Assembly: GCA_947095585.1 (NCBI GenBank)
Contig: OX352761.1
Coordinates: 61,062,832 to 61,126,831 of the forward strand
Length of the DNA stretch: 64,000 nt
DNA from: Nephrocerus scutellatus
Taxonomy: Eukaryota; Arthropoda; Insecta; Diptera; Pipunculidae
Direction: 5' to 3'
Numbering within the stretch: the stretch's first letter is position 1; each line of letters opens with the position of its first letter. The notes under the pieces are model-generated. The model was not told the origin of the DNA and searched no databases. It saw only the letters and a program-made list of their open reading frames with translations. Positions 11,091 through 22,083 of this stretch are shown one piece after another. The translations under genes were made by a program, and so were the position numbers.

Positions 11091-14000
11091 TCTCGCTATA
11101 AAACTTCGTATGGCCAGAATACAGGAATCAGATGTCATTGTTTGCACAACCTCAATATGGACTGCTCTGATTGTTAGGCAGGTGAATAGTGCTCCCCAGC
11201 GCTTCTCTGTTCGTCGTCCTACGGCCACCGTTATTGGACCAAAATAATCAATGCCGGTGAATGTGAAAGGCGCGGCGTAAGCCGCAATTCTTGCAGCTGG
11301 TAGTGGAGCCATACGTGGTGGTTTTGGAGTGGCCTTTCTTATTTTACACGACAGGCAAGATTTTAGAACAATTTTGAGCTCCATTCGAAGGCGAGGTATA
11401 TAAAACTTCTGGCGAATTTCATTTATGACTGTTTCGTTGCAGGCATGATGGTATTTTATGTGATAGTTCATAATAAGGAGAAAGGCAATACGACATTTTC
11501 TGGGTATGATAATCGGTCTTCTCATCTGCTCGTCGGCTACGTCACAGGCATCTATTCGTCCTTCAGCTCTTAAGACATCATTCTCATCCAAGTAGGGACA
11601 AAACTTGTATAAAATGCTCGATTTACTGATCTTTGGACGGATGTTGTCTTTTTTAAGAGACTTTATTTCATCATAAAAGACTTCATTCTGAGCTTGTCGG
11701 TACAAGGTATTTTCTGCTTTCTTTAGTTCGTTGTGTATCAGAGGGCCACTTATCAGCGACTGGTTACTGCTTTTACATTGGAGATTTTTTACATATCGAA
11801 AAACATAAGCGACTGCTCTTACGAGCCGATTCCAATTTGAAAAACGATTAGGGTCCACCATATTTGATGTTGCGTTGAGTTGGTGAATTGGCAGGGGGGC
11901 ATTCATTCCACTAGTGTTCTCGGTCTCTTCAGTAGGCCATTTGTCTTCCAAATGTTCGAGAAACTGGGGTCCACTATACCATCGACCTGATGGACTAAAA
12001 TCTAGTTTCTTTGTCCATTTTGTGGCTTCGTCTGCTACATTTAATTTTGATGGGATCCACCTCCATTCTTTTAATTCGGTCAGTTCTAACATTTCGCTAA
12101 TACGAAATGCGACGAATTTTTGAAGCTTTCTGTGATCATCCGATCTTAGCCAGCTAAGTACCGTTTTTGAATCGGACCAAAATGTCTTTCGGTGTAATTT
12201 TATTGAGTGATTTTCGATAATGTGTTTGGCGAATCTAGCTCCTATTAATGCAGCCATTAGTTCCAGTCGGGGAATCGACACGATTTTCAATGGTGACACA
12301 CGTGTTTTAGATCCGATTAGCGAAGATGTTGCTCCAACATGGTATGAAGTCCTTAAGTATGCTACAGCTGCGTATCCGTTCTCGCTTGCATCAACAAAAA
12401 CGTGGAGTTGTACGATCTTCTCGTTATAGTTGTCGGAACTCAATAGGTAACAACGGGGAATTTTTATACTTGAGAGTTGAGGCAAGTGTTTTATCCAGGC
12501 CTTCCATCCTATCATTTGTGGCTCTAAGATATTTTCATCCCAATCGACTGAGCTTCTCCAGATCTCTTGCATCAAGATTTTTATGAACATTATAAAGTTC
12601 CCTATAAGTCCGAGTGGATCATAGATGGACATTAGTGTACGTAGAACATCACGTTTCGATGGGTGACGCTGCCCAGTGATTATGTCACTTTTTAGAATTG
12701 ATGCAGATGCCTTGAATGTAATTATATCTAGGGACGGAATCCAAAAAACTCCAAGTACCTTTTCAATGTCTAAGTCGTTTTCCAAATTTATAATTTTATG
12801 ACATGAGGGTTCGACAACACCCAACGCCTTGGACACTTCAGATCCGTTGGAAACCCAATTACGAATATTAAAACCTCCGTGGTTATGAACAAGCTTAACT
12901 TCTTTCGCTTGTTGAATGGCTTCTTCTTGAGTGTCTATGCTTTCCATCATATCATCAACATAATGGTTTCGGAGAATAGATTGAACGGCTCTAGGGTACG
13001 TGTGTGTAAACTTTTTTGCGTTTAAATTGATAACGTATTGCGAAATACTAGGCGCGCAAGAAGCGCAAAAAATCAGTACATTCATTACGTAGGTATCAAT
13101 TGGTTTTGAGGCATCACCATATCGCCATAAAAACCTTTGGACATGTTGGTCCTCCGGGCGTACTAAGACTTGGTGAAACATCTCTTTTATGTCTCCGCAA
13201 ATTGCCACCTTTCGTTCTCGAAATCTAAATAGGACTCCGGGCAGCGATGTCTGTAAATCTGGTCCCTTCAATAAAAGTGAGTTTAGAGATATACCGTTTA
13301 CTTTGGCTGCTGCATCCCAAACAATTCGGAATTTGCCGGGTTTGTTTTTATTGGAAACAGCAAACGTCGGTAAGTACCAAGTTCTTTTACTCTTATCATC
13401 TAATTCTGATTTACTAAGCTTTCTTATGTAGCCTTTTTGTAAATATTCATCTATTGTTTCCTTGAAGCGAATTGATAAGTTTTTATCGAGAAGCATTTTC
13501 TTCTCTAAGCATAAAAGTCGTCGTTTGGCCATAGAAAGACTATCGGGAAGATTAAATTTATCGAATCTCCAAAGCAGCCCAACTTCATATCTGCCATTTT
13601 GCAATTTGGTTAAACTTTGAAGAATTTTATTTGCTCTGTCGTCTTCACTAGAGACACGGATTTGTTTTGGAGAGGTTATACCAACACTATCCAAGGAAAA
13701 AAACTTCTTTACTATCTCTTGTAGTTTGCTATTGTCTTTATGTCCACATTCACAAATTTGAAAACTGTGTTGCGTGGATGCTGCCGAAACATGTTCGTTC
13801 TGCATTTCACCGTGCACTATCCAGCCTAATTTTGTACGAGTGGCAATAGGCTCATGCGCGCTTCCAGTCCTTATTTCGACAGGTAAACCGAGGTTCAAGT
13901 TATCTAGTCCTACTAGAATCCGAGGAAATCCTTTATAATAGCTGTCAACTGGTACATTTTTTAGATGTTCGTATTTACTTTTCAAATTCTCCATTACAAG

Positions 14001-16256
14001 TGTTTGTTCAGGTAGTTGCAGTTGCCGAACAGTTCGCACATTCGCTAACTTATATTTTTTACCGCTACCAGAGATGCCAACACATACTCTTTTAGAACCT
14101 TCTTCCACTCTGTGCATATCACCGGTCCATTTCAAACATAACACTTCTGGAATACCATTTAGCTCTAGTTCATTCGCAACACTCTCGTCTAACAAGCTCA
14201 GCGAAGAGCCATCATCTAAAAATGCATATGTTTCCAATGACTTACTTTTTCCATACAGCGTTACCGGAATAATGCGAAAAAGAACTGACGTATCGTTGTT
14301 TTTGTGTGCGTTGCAAAATTGTTCTTCTGGTGCTCTTTGCATCGTTTCATTTTTTGATTTGTTATCTCGATGTAGCAGAGGATGGTGACTTAATGTGCAG
14401 TTATCGATTCCGCATATTTCATTTCGTGCGCACGGTGTATTAAAGTGTGAAAACAAACACTTTCGACAGAGTTTCTTTTGTCTCACAGCATTCCATCTTT
14501 CATTTCTGTTCAACTTACGAAAAAGTACGCAGTTGGCAATATTTTTGCAGTCTTTATTACACACACGGCAGCTCTTACAAATTTTATTGCTGTGGTTGAT
14601 GACGTCTTGTTTCGTAGTATGCGAGTTGACATAATCTCTATGATCACTGTTATGGTTGTCATTTGTATCAATCGTTATAATTTTGTTGCAGATTGATACG
14701 CTGCTGGCTGCTTCTGCTATTTCGTGTAACCAATTACAAAATGTAAGTAGGTTTATGGCTACTTGATTTCTTCTAAATGTTGCCCATTGCAGTCGAATTG
14801 AAGGCGGCAATTTTTCTACTAACTCCTGCAGAAGTATTGGATTCTGAAGGTGGCTTTGCAACCCAGTAGCTTCCATGGTAGTGCAGAGATTTCTCACGCT
14901 CACGGCAAAGGTTTTTATTGTATGAAGTTTTTCTGACTTTACCAATGGGGTGTTTCTTATTTTTTCAAGTAACGAATGTATAATCTGTTCTGGTCGACCA
15001 TATAGCATTTTTAAAGTCGTAATGGCAGAAGGAACACACAGTGGATGTAGCAGCATACTACGAATAGACTCGAGTGCCTTTCCTTTCAAACACTTCTGTA
15101 AGCGTAAGAGATTTTCTGCATTTGTGAGACCGCATATTTCGGTTGACCATTCGAACGTATATATAAACAGTGGCCATTCCTCCGCGTTGCCGAAAAATAA
15201 TGGCAGCTCTTTTGGAACTGAATGCCTTGCTGCTACCTGTTGCTTGCTAAGAATGGTATAATTATTAGATGCGGCAGCACTTGAGTCGTTTCCGAACTCA
15301 TATGCACTCATGTTGGGAAGATCTTGCCTTACTGAAGTAGAAGCGTCATTGTTTGGAATCACATTTGGCCCAAAGACATTTACTCCGGTGGTTAAAGTGC
15401 AGTTTGTAGCAGGCATAGAATTAGAACCAGCAGATGTAATGGTGTACATAGAAGTCGGCATGGCATTATAATTAACAGCTGAAGCAGCGTACGCTGGTGC
15501 CGGCGCAGCAAATATTACGCGTGGCGCGACGAGGGGTGCTGATGAGATAGTCGGTGGGCACAAATTAGCTAATTGAGCATCCGAGACACAAGCATTTGAA
15601 TCATTCTCTGTCGGGACAGATCTGGTGGTCACTGAGGGGAGGACATTATTAATCGCGTTAGAAGTTAAACACGTATTATTGCTTGTAGTTATTGGCAAGA
15701 ACGGTAGTTTTGATGTTACCACTGTAAATTTTGTATTACGACCCAATTCTGCTGATGGGATAAATACGTTTGAGCTCGTATTGGTGCCGATCTGTATTTC
15801 TTTTGCCGTATTAGTTATATTAGAAATGTTTTCATATTGTTGGGTGGAATTGTAATTTAGAAATTGTGATATGTTTTGTTTTACCTTTTTCGATCGTTGT
15901 AAGAGTTGACTGTTGATGGTTTCGCTGGAAAACGTATCACCAGTATCTTCCAAATTTAATTCACTTTCTAATTCTTCCATAACTTGATACTTTTTGTCTA
16001 AATAATGTTTGTCTCGTTCAGCTAGCAGAAGTCGTTCTTCTTCGAGGCGTTTTAGTCGTAGTTGAGCTCGTTTGAGTGATGTTGATCCAAGGCTGTAGTT
16101 AGATACGTTGGACCTGACAGACGCCTGATCATCATTACATGAACAATCGCTGGTGGGATTGCTGCACGTTTGGCAACTGGCACTATGCTTCCGACTTTGG
16201 CTTGGGGGTGACACTTGGTTTTGTAGTTGACCCTGAAAGGAATTATGGCTTTCCAT
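11076..16256 (-). CDS. BEL/Pao Gag-Pol polyprotein, cut short inside the integrase
   Basis: Open frame of 1,726 codons from ATG at 16,256; a longer frame starts four codons upstream at a GTG, which I reject. Domains in order: Ser/Asn-rich N-terminus; Gag core of DUF1759 type (about residues 347-500); Cys/His zinc-finger cluster (about 555-625); aspartic protease with DDGS at residues 681-684; RT (about 900-1,110) with YVDD at 1,099-1,102; the Pao-type region after it; RNase H with FVDAS at about 1,289; an HHCC zinc finger (about 1,597-1,637); and the first integrase Asp at about 1,670. It supports reverse transcription and integration in virus-like particles. A small deletion near 11,090 then shifts the frame and a stop follows, removing the rest of the integrase. 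Confidence 0.92.
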   Translation of the reverse strand: MESHNSFQGQLQNQVSPPSQSRKHSASCQTCSNPTSDCSCNDDQASVRSNVSNYSLGSTSLKRAQLRLKRLEEERLLLAERDKHYLDKKYQVMEELESELNLEDTGDTFSSETINSQLLQRSKKVKQNISQFLNYNSTQQYENISNITNTAKEIQIGTNTSSNVFIPSAELGRNTKFTVVTSKLPFLPITTSNNTCLTSNAINNVLPSVTTRSVPTENDSNACVSDAQLANLCPPTISSAPLVAPRVIFAAPAPAYAASAVNYNAMPTSMYTITSAGSNSMPATNCTLTTGVNVFGPNVIPNNDASTSVRQDLPNMSAYEFGNDSSAAASNNYTILSKQQVAARHSVPKELPLFFGNAEEWPLFIYTFEWSTEICGLTNAENLLRLQKCLKGKALESIRSMLLHPLCVPSAITTLKMLYGRPEQIIHSLLEKIRNTPLVKSEKLHTIKTFAVSVRNLCTTMEATGLQSHLQNPILLQELVEKLPPSIRLQWATFRRNQVAINLLTFCNWLHEIAEAASSVSICNKIITIDTNDNHNSDHRDYVNSHTTKQDVINHSNKICKSCRVCNKDCKNIANCVLFRKLNRNERWNAVRQKKLCRKCLFSHFNTPCARNEICGIDNCTLSHHPLLHRDNKSKNETMQRAPEEQFCNAHKNNDTSVLFRIIPVTLYGKSKSLETYAFLDDGSSLSLLDESVANELELNGIPEVLCLKWTGDMHRVEEGSKRVCVGISGSGKKYKLANVRTVRQLQLPEQTLVMENLKSKYEHLKNVPVDSYYKGFPRILVGLDNLNLGLPVEIRTGSAHEPIATRTKLGWIVHGEMQNEHVSAASTQHSFQICECGHKDNSKLQEIVKKFFSLDSVGITSPKQIRVSSEDDRANKILQSLTKLQNGRYEVGLLWRFDKFNLPDSLSMAKRRLLCLEKKMLLDKNLSIRFKETIDEYLQKGYIRKLSKSELDDKSKRTWYLPTFAVSNKNKPGKFRIVWDAAAKVNGISLNSLLLKGPDLQTSLPGVLFRFRERKVAICGDIKEMFHQVLVRPEDQHVQRFLWRYGDASKPIDTYVMNVLIFCASCAPSISQYVINLNAKKFTHTYPRAVQSILRNHYVDDMMESIDTQEEAIQQAKEVKLVHNHGGFNIRNWVSNGSEVSKALGVVEPSCHKIINLENDLDIEKVLGVFWIPSLDIITFKASASILKSDIITGQRHPSKRDVLRTLMSIYDPLGLIGNFIMFIKILMQEIWRSSVDWDENILEPQMIGWKAWIKHLPQLSSIKIPRCYLLSSDNYNEKIVQLHVFVDASENGYAAVAYLRTSYHVGATSSLIGSKTRVSPLKIVSIPRLELMAALIGARFAKHIIENHSIKLHRKTFWSDSKTVLSWLRSDDHRKLQKFVAFRISEMLELTELKEWRWIPSKLNVADEATKWTKKLDFSPSGRWYSGPQFLEHLEDKWPTEETENTSGMNAPLPIHQLNATSNMVDPNRFSNWNRLVRAVAYVFRYVKNLQCKSSNQSLISGPLIHNELKKAENTLYRQAQNEVFYDEIKSLKKDNIRPKISKSSILYKFCPYLDENDVLRAEGRIDACDVADEQMRRPIIIPRKCRIAFLLIMNYHIKYHHACNETVINEIRQKFYIPRLRMELKIVLKSCLSCKIRKATPKPPRMAPLPAARIAAYAAPFTFTGIDYFGPITVAVGRRTEKRWGALFTCLTIRAVHIEVVQTMTSDSCILAIRSFIARIFHG

Positions 16257-16341
16257 TATTGTACTCACTGTCGCTCACTCCTATTACAGTTGTATAACTT
16301 TCGGTTTTCGTGGTTCCACCAAAATTCAATAAATTTAAGAT

Positions 16342-16586
16342 TTTTGGGAATTTGCCAACGATGGGAATTTGCCCATTCATTTGTATAAAAGAAAAGCACT
16401 AAATTTAAAGTAATTCTATGTTTTTATATATTTAGAAGGACTTAAATTTATTGAGTGCCTCCGTACTAATCAAAATCAAAAAGTAAAGTCACATGAAACA
16501 AAATGTGGTTATATACGTTGCATAGACGTCAAGACAAAAAACGTGTTTTTGTCGCCAGGATCGTTATATGGCCAGGGTTGTTAACA
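16342..16586 (-). repeat. 5' LTR of the BEL/Pao element
   Basis: 245-bp partner of 10,092-10,336. Its inner terminal base has changed (the G at 10,093 corresponds to T at 16,343). The polyprotein start lies about 86 bp inside. I could not identify the primer-binding site with confidence. Confidence 0.9.
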
Positions 16587-16690
16587 CCATTCTTGTCTGT
16601 ATTTTCGACCAATTCAAGGCCATTTTTAACATTTAATTTAATAAAAGTTTGTACCCGAAAAACAAAGTTTTATTACATTTACTTGTTTTA
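16587..16690 (+). other. Target duplication and probable 3' end of the mariner-like element
   Basis: CCATT at 16,587-16,591 is the second half of the BEL/Pao target duplication. The AT-rich DNA after it should join directly to 10,091 and would be the 3' untranslated end of the mariner-like relic. I cannot see its terminal inverted repeat, because no 5' end is present for comparison. Confidence 0.4.
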
Positions 16691-17682
16691 ATTTTACCTG
16701 CTGCAGGTATTTCCAAGTATCGTAAAATCGATGGGTTTTTCCGCGAACTTGCAGTTGACTTTTATTTTTATTATTGTTACGTTCATAAGAAAAAAGTAAT
16801 AAAACGTTACGTGCATGCCGCCGCCAGTCACACGCACCCCCACAAACCGTAAAGACCCCAAGTAACATAATACCTGGAACACCCTTGAAGAAGGATTAAA
16901 TAAGGTAACCTGCATTTTTTCTTGGGCTGCACACGGTCACTCAGCATACAACTATTACTATTGAAATCATTACATAAAATTAAAACAGGCTTATGGTATG
17001 AATTTGCACAGTTCGTTCTCCATTTCTCTCTGATCAAAAATAATGCGCCGGAATAACAGGTAATGTATTTTAAGTTAATTTAAAAAAATTAATTTTTCAA
17101 CAAATACCGCGTGCAAGTCTACCGCGACTAGTGAGTATCAGGCGATAAATTGACCATATATTTCCAATCAGCGACATTATTCGCATTCCACTCGCAATCA
17201 GCTCTATGAGTGCTGAGCACACTCTCTCATATGCAGTATTCGGGCTAAGCGTTTCCATCGATGTTTCTCTTTTAATCTACTTTACCTTCACGTTTAATAC
17301 TGCTTGTGCTTATTACTTGAACAGTGGTGTGGAGGTTGGCCAATGGTGCATGGCAACATGAAAATAAATCATTTTAGAGAATTTAAGTAGACTAATCGGT
17401 AAGGCGCAGAGTCTGACCGTGCAGTATATTTTTCTCGTTTTGTTTTTCTCTCTTCAACAAAAAAAATGTAGTCATGCGGCGGCGGCATGTAGCCAAATGA
17501 CCAAAATGTAGCGTAGTGCGGTACATGCGCGTTACGGGGCCTGCATGTCATCGGGCTCTGATCTCTCACAGTCGCCACCACATACCTTCACTTTCTAAAA
17601 TAGCGCGATTATATGCATTATTTTTAAATTAAATTTAAACAATTGTGCGGGAACAATTGTGCGAGAACAATTAGCCTAGACT
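16691..17682. other. No gene seen
   Basis: Mixed sequence without a credible reading frame. A TGTTACGTTCAT tract near 16,776 has LTR-like character, but I find no matching end. The stretch 17,460-17,580 is more GC-rich and has no motif I recognise. AACAATTGTGCG occurs twice at 17,639-17,670. Confidence 0.3.
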
Positions 17683-17989
17683 CAAAAAAGTTCTATGTCT
17701 TTAGGAGATACTTCATATCTACTCTATTTAGTTCAAAAATTCTAACAACGTAGTAATTTTATTAAGTCATCTATATTAAACTCGCGTGCCCGTGGATTTA
17801 ATATTCATATATACGCCATGCAGCTTCGGTAGATCCTACATAACGTCCACTTACAGAACTTCTAACTTTATCAACTGACACAATTACATTTGTATCATTA
17901 GCGTCATTCAATTCAACGATTGCACCATATTCTTTATAGACATCCTTATATATGTATTTTACGCTTCTAACAATAGGACAAACTTCAAT
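17683..17989 (-). pseudogene. Helitron Rep/helicase fragment
   Basis: The minus-strand translation from about 17,986 reads a VKYIYKDVYKEYG block, then D.VSGRYVGSTEAAWRIYEY. After a frame change it gives YEVSPKDIELF near 17,695-17,720. These match the order of conserved blocks in the N-terminal Helitron protein (the VKYLYKY.YKG block, the ARYVS..EA.WR block, the VSP.D.E.F block). It is only about 300 bp, broken by stops, with neither the HUH motif nor the helicase domain. Helitron ends (5' TC, 3' CTRR hairpin) were not found. Confidence 0.7.
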
Positions 17990-18845
17990 GTGCTATGGAG
18001 CGAGGTCCCACTAGGGGTTCTGCCACTGGCAAGGACTTCGCGACACGCTCGCGGTTGCACTGCCTAGCTCGTCAGACAGGTGGCCAGCGAAACCCCCTCA
18101 TGAATAAAAATCGTGTTGACTTTGAATAATAAAAAAAATTTAAAAAAGGAAAAATGTGTTTATGGGATAGTCAGGGATGAGGAAAAAGGATGTCTCGGTC
18201 CAAATACATTTAAACTATACTATTTAAAAACTATTCTAAAATTAGATTAAAAAATTATGAAAATTTCCATATTTAAATAGAAAATTCATTTAATTTGTCT
18301 TTCATAGAAAAATTTGCTTACGGCTCATACTAAGCTAAGAAGGAATGACCCGGTTGTATTCGTACCGAGTCTTCACACAACCATCAAGGAAGTGGTGGAC
18401 TCCGTTCAGTACACAGTCTGTCAAGTCTTCGTCTGAAAAAGGAAGCTTGGAAACCACCGAGGGACCGTTAACCCCCAGCCACACATCACTCCAACAACGT
18501 CTACTCGCTCATGATTTTTAAATCAATTGCAGGCATATACAAAAAAAAAATTTACCTCCAACCAACAGGGCAAAGGCAGAAAAAGCTCAAAATTTCTTCA
18601 TTTGCACGTTATAACATTTTATTATTATTTAATGGACTGTTTGTTCGTCTTCCAATTCAAAAGAAACTCAATTTATCAATTCAATTCAGTTCTTTCTTAA
18701 GTATATATAATTATATAATTTTTTAAATATATATATAACAACGAGATAACGTAAAACAATTAATAAAATTTTCTTTTTTACTGCGTTTAGTAGTCGTAAT
18801 TGTTTTCCTTCTTTTTTTTCTTGGCGTTTTATATTATGAAACACT
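17990..18845. other. No gene seen
   Basis: Contains a GC-richer 130-bp stretch (about 17,990-18,110) and a second one (about 18,330-18,510), both without a reading frame I recognise, separated and followed by AT-rich DNA. The last part runs into the A-tail of LINE copy C. Confidence 0.3.
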
Positions 18846-21262
18846 TTAACCTTTTTTTTAATAATCCGCGCACGCTTCAAGGGGTTTGCACTCTTATAAT
18901 GCTCGGCTATATGCTTGGCACAGCGTGGGCGTTAAGGAAAGGAGCAGAAAAGAGGAGAAGTCTATGAGCTTGTGTTTTGAATGCCTGTGGATCATAGTGA
19001 TGTGGAGAGACAGAGCTTGGCAGAGCCTTCCACATACGTGTTGTATGGCTGAAGAACGAATCCCTGAATTTAACTGTACGTCCGAAGATGGGCTTGAGGG
19101 TAAACTGGTGAGAATTTAGAGCGCCACGAGTATTGCGGTTGAATTCAAGGAGAGGTGGCATGCAGCTGGCTATTTCTCTAGCACCGCTGGTAGAAGAAGC
19201 GATAAAACAGTGACAAGCAGAAACATTCCTACGGTGTTCAAGCGAATCTATTGATTTCGCTATAATTGCGGCTCCGATAAGTTTTATCGCGCGATTTTGA
19301 ATTCTATCTAGCTGATGCAATGTAGTTTTAGGTGCACCAGACCAGATATGGCAATTGAACTCAAGCTTAGGGCGAATCAAAGTCTTGTATAGTAGCCAGA
19401 TCAGAGGGAGTGAAATATTTCTTTCATCTGGCTAGAAAACCTAAACATTTCGCAGCATTTTTGGCGACGGTAAATATGTGGTCATTCCAACGAAGCTTGT
19501 CGTTAACGCACATACCAAGAATTGCGAAATTTTCAGTTTCCTCGATGCAAGTGCCATTCATGGATAATGGCATGGGATTAAGGAATCGCTTAGACGACAG
19601 GAGACAGCATTGGGTTTTTGACGCGTTAAACTCTACTCGATTGTTTTCTCCCCATTGCATTATGCTGTCTAGGTCAGAATTTAACGTGCTTAACATACGA
19701 AATTGTTTGAGTTCCACATGAGAAGTGGAGGGACGTTCCTCAAACTTATATGAGAAGCTTACGAGTGCTGTCGTCGGCGAAAGAGTGAATTGGATTAGAA
19801 GTCACAGATAAGAGATCATTAATAAAAATGAGGAAGGGAGTAGGGGACAAAACAGAGCCCTGGGGAACGCCAGCATTTAAGTAATGAACTTTAGACTTGA
19901 AACCGTCCAAAACAACTTCAATTGAGCGGTCCAAAAGATAGCTTCTAATCCAATGAAGCAGTTTTTCATGGACTCCATAAGCACGCATTTTACACAAAAG
20001 AGCTTGATGTCAATATCTGTAGCAGCTTTCTCAAAATTGATGCAAAGACCGGTTCCACTGTTCGGTGAGATATACCATCAAATCACCAGTAGAACGTTGC
20101 CCACGAAATCCATACTGCCGGTCACTAAGGACGAAGAAGAAGACGACAGCTCGCCATTTTTGGGTATGGACTAGACAAAGGCTCTTTTCCAACTTCTCGG
20201 GAAGAGTCCAGAAGAATAGGATAGATGGAAAAGCTTACGCAATGGTAATGCCAGCTTGGAAGAACACCTCTTCAGAACTAATGGGGAAATACCATCTGGC
20301 CCAGCGGCCATTCATTCTGAATGAATGAATATCTGTCCCATAGAGTGTTCTATACTCTGAGGTGCAGGAGAGAGCAATGCACAATCTGGAAGCGTAGAGC
20401 TAGCTGCGAAACGCGCAGCAAACAGATTCGCCTTGTCTATAGAGCTGACAACTGGAACGTCACTATAAATGAACGTTGGAATCGATGACGAGGCTGTATT
20501 TTTGATTCTTTTCACGAAAGACCAGAATTTTTACTACCTTTGACATTGTAATGCTCATAAGAGCCTCAATTTTTTGTCGTAGTCGAATTTCAATCGCCGA
20601 AGATGGGCATTGCAATAAGTTTTGGCTCGTTTAAAATTTGTTCGGTTTTCCTCAGTAGGGTTTGCTTTGTAAAACCGAAAGCATACCTCTCTAATCCTAG
20701 AAGCCTTTTTACAGCTCGAGTCATACCATCCATCAAGTCAAGGGTGTTTGCGGAATGATTTGCAATGTCAGGTATTCGGGTAGGCTCATTTACAAGCTGA
20801 GTAAGGTGATTAAACTCAGCGTATAACTCAACATACCTTCTGTTTAGACCCAAGTTACTTTACTTGGATAAGATCTTAGGTACAAAAACCTAACTCGCTC
20901 TGAGTTGAAACACTTTCTAAGTGGGAGCTTCTGTAAAGGAAACAGTAGTAGATGTTGCGAATTTGTACCTTTACTTTGAGCCAAATGAAATTGAATTCCG
21001 GATTGAAACTTTGGGTAAATTGAGACAAAAACTGAAACGCAACATCATTCCGGACATAGATTGCGAGTCCACGTCGAGAGAAAAATAATGGCACCAAGTT
21101 ATACCCAGGCAGATTAAATTCCGATACATCAGAATTATCAAATACCTGAGTTTCACTCAGTGTCAGAATTGCTTGCCTGTGGACATGTACATAATTAAAC
21201 ACAGCGAAAGAATTCGTTCTCAGCCCACGTATGTTGCTGAGAGCCACACTAAAATCACACAT
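18846..21262 (-). pseudogene. LINE family copy C: endonuclease, RT and 3' end
   Basis: The most complete copy of the three, in opposite orientation. The APE endonuclease starts at ATG 21,262-21,260 and shows NIRGLR, LSETQV, GLAIYVRND and FIWLKV blocks down to about 20,876. After a frame break come the endonuclease-RT linker (20,853-20,590), the RT N-terminus (20,515-20,312), the RT palm with GVPQGSVLSP and FADDS (19,997-19,746), and the thumb and C-terminal region (19,717-18,907) with WSGAPKTTLHQLDRIQNRAIKLIG. The 3' hairpin and A-tail end near 18,846. At least four frame breaks disable it. It shows what is missing from copies A and B. Confidence 0.88.
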
Positions 21263-21899
21263 AACTACAAAAAACAAACACACAAAACACAACTTACCGC
21301 TTCTTTCAACCGAAATGAGATGAGTATGTCTCAAAATGGACTATTAACACAAATTGTCGCCAGTGTTATGCCTTCATGACAAAATAAGTTAAATCACTAG
21401 AAGAAACAAACACTTACCATCCGTTATCTTAACAGCTAAAGAATTAGATCATAAAGAAACTGCCGCATGAAAAACACTAAGTTTCACTAAGTTTTTTAGC
21501 ACACGGACACACACACTTCACTTTGCATTTGATGATCGCATTTGATGATCGGCCGATCGCGTGAACCGTTTGCTTGCACTTGTTTTCATTTTTTGTGCGC
21601 AAACACACAACACGACACAGTTGTTTTGTTTAATTGTGCGTTTACTGAAGAACAGCACGATCGTGCACAGCGGCGATTAGGAGACAACCTGGTGTTCCTC
21701 TCCTTTCGAAGCGTGAGTTCCGCCGGCAATAGTCACTCCCAAAAGAAAAAAAATGTCATGTAATGGTAAAATAAAACGGAGCAAAGTTGGCTTAGCCACT
21801 AAGCCTGAGGCCACTAACAGCAGTTTACACAAATATACAGAAATTCAAATTAAAACAAAACTATCCGTAAGACAGATGTTACATTTGCATTTCACTCGG
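21263..21899. other. Probable 5' UTR of LINE copy C and flank; no gene
   Basis: Directly upstream (in minus orientation) of the endonuclease start. GC-richer than its surroundings up to about 21,740, then AT-rich. The exact 5' end of the LINE cannot be set, because the other two copies are 5'-truncated. Confidence 0.35.
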
Positions 21900-21915
21900 A
21901 TTATAACCGATGATA

Positions 21916-22067
21916 GTGGGCGCCGTGGCTCAGTGGATAAGAGCATGGACTTCTAAGCAGGGGGTTTGTGGTTCGAATCCCAGTGTGCAAAAATTAACAT
22001 GCTCAACACTAATGGTTGCGAGAAGCTAGGTCTTGGACCGCAATGGTCTGTCGCGCCGAATATTATT
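21916..22067 (+). mobile_element. tRNA-derived SINE (152 bp) with 16-bp target duplications
   Basis: The head (about 21,919-21,989) is tRNA-like: GGGCGCCGTGGCTCAGTGG includes a good pol III A box, and GGTTCGAATCC at 21,970-21,980 is a B box. The middle ACTTCTAAG could be an anticodon arm with TCT (Arg-like), but the 3' acceptor side does not pair, so it is not a working tRNA. An unrelated 70-bp body follows and it ends in an ATT microsatellite. ATTATAACCGATGATA occurs on both sides (21,900-21,915 and 22,068-22,083), the signature of LINE-driven retrotransposition. Confidence 0.9.
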
Positions 22068-22083
22068 ATTATAACCGATGATA

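Larger units (their letters stand above)
10092..16586 (-). mobile_element. BEL/Pao LTR retrotransposon, full-length provirus
   Basis: A 6,495-bp minus-strand element bounded by two 245-bp LTRs, with a CCATT target duplication at 10,087-10,091 and 16,587-16,591. It has one long gag-pol frame in the BEL/Pao order: gag, zinc fingers, protease, RT, RNase H, integrase. There is no env. By my reading the LTRs differ at about five positions (roughly 98% identical), so the insertion is fairly young. It sits inside the mariner-like relic. The only coding break I see is a small deletion in the integrase at about 11,090. Confidence 0.93.

Noticed and set aside
16776..17040. Possible LTR starting TGTTACGTTCAT
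   Set aside because: No matching end, target duplication or second copy could be found in the window.
21919..21989. tRNA-Arg gene
   Set aside because: It has A and B boxes and a possible TCT anticodon, but the acceptor stem does not pair. The 16-bp duplications enclose a longer body with an ATT tail, so it is a SINE head.
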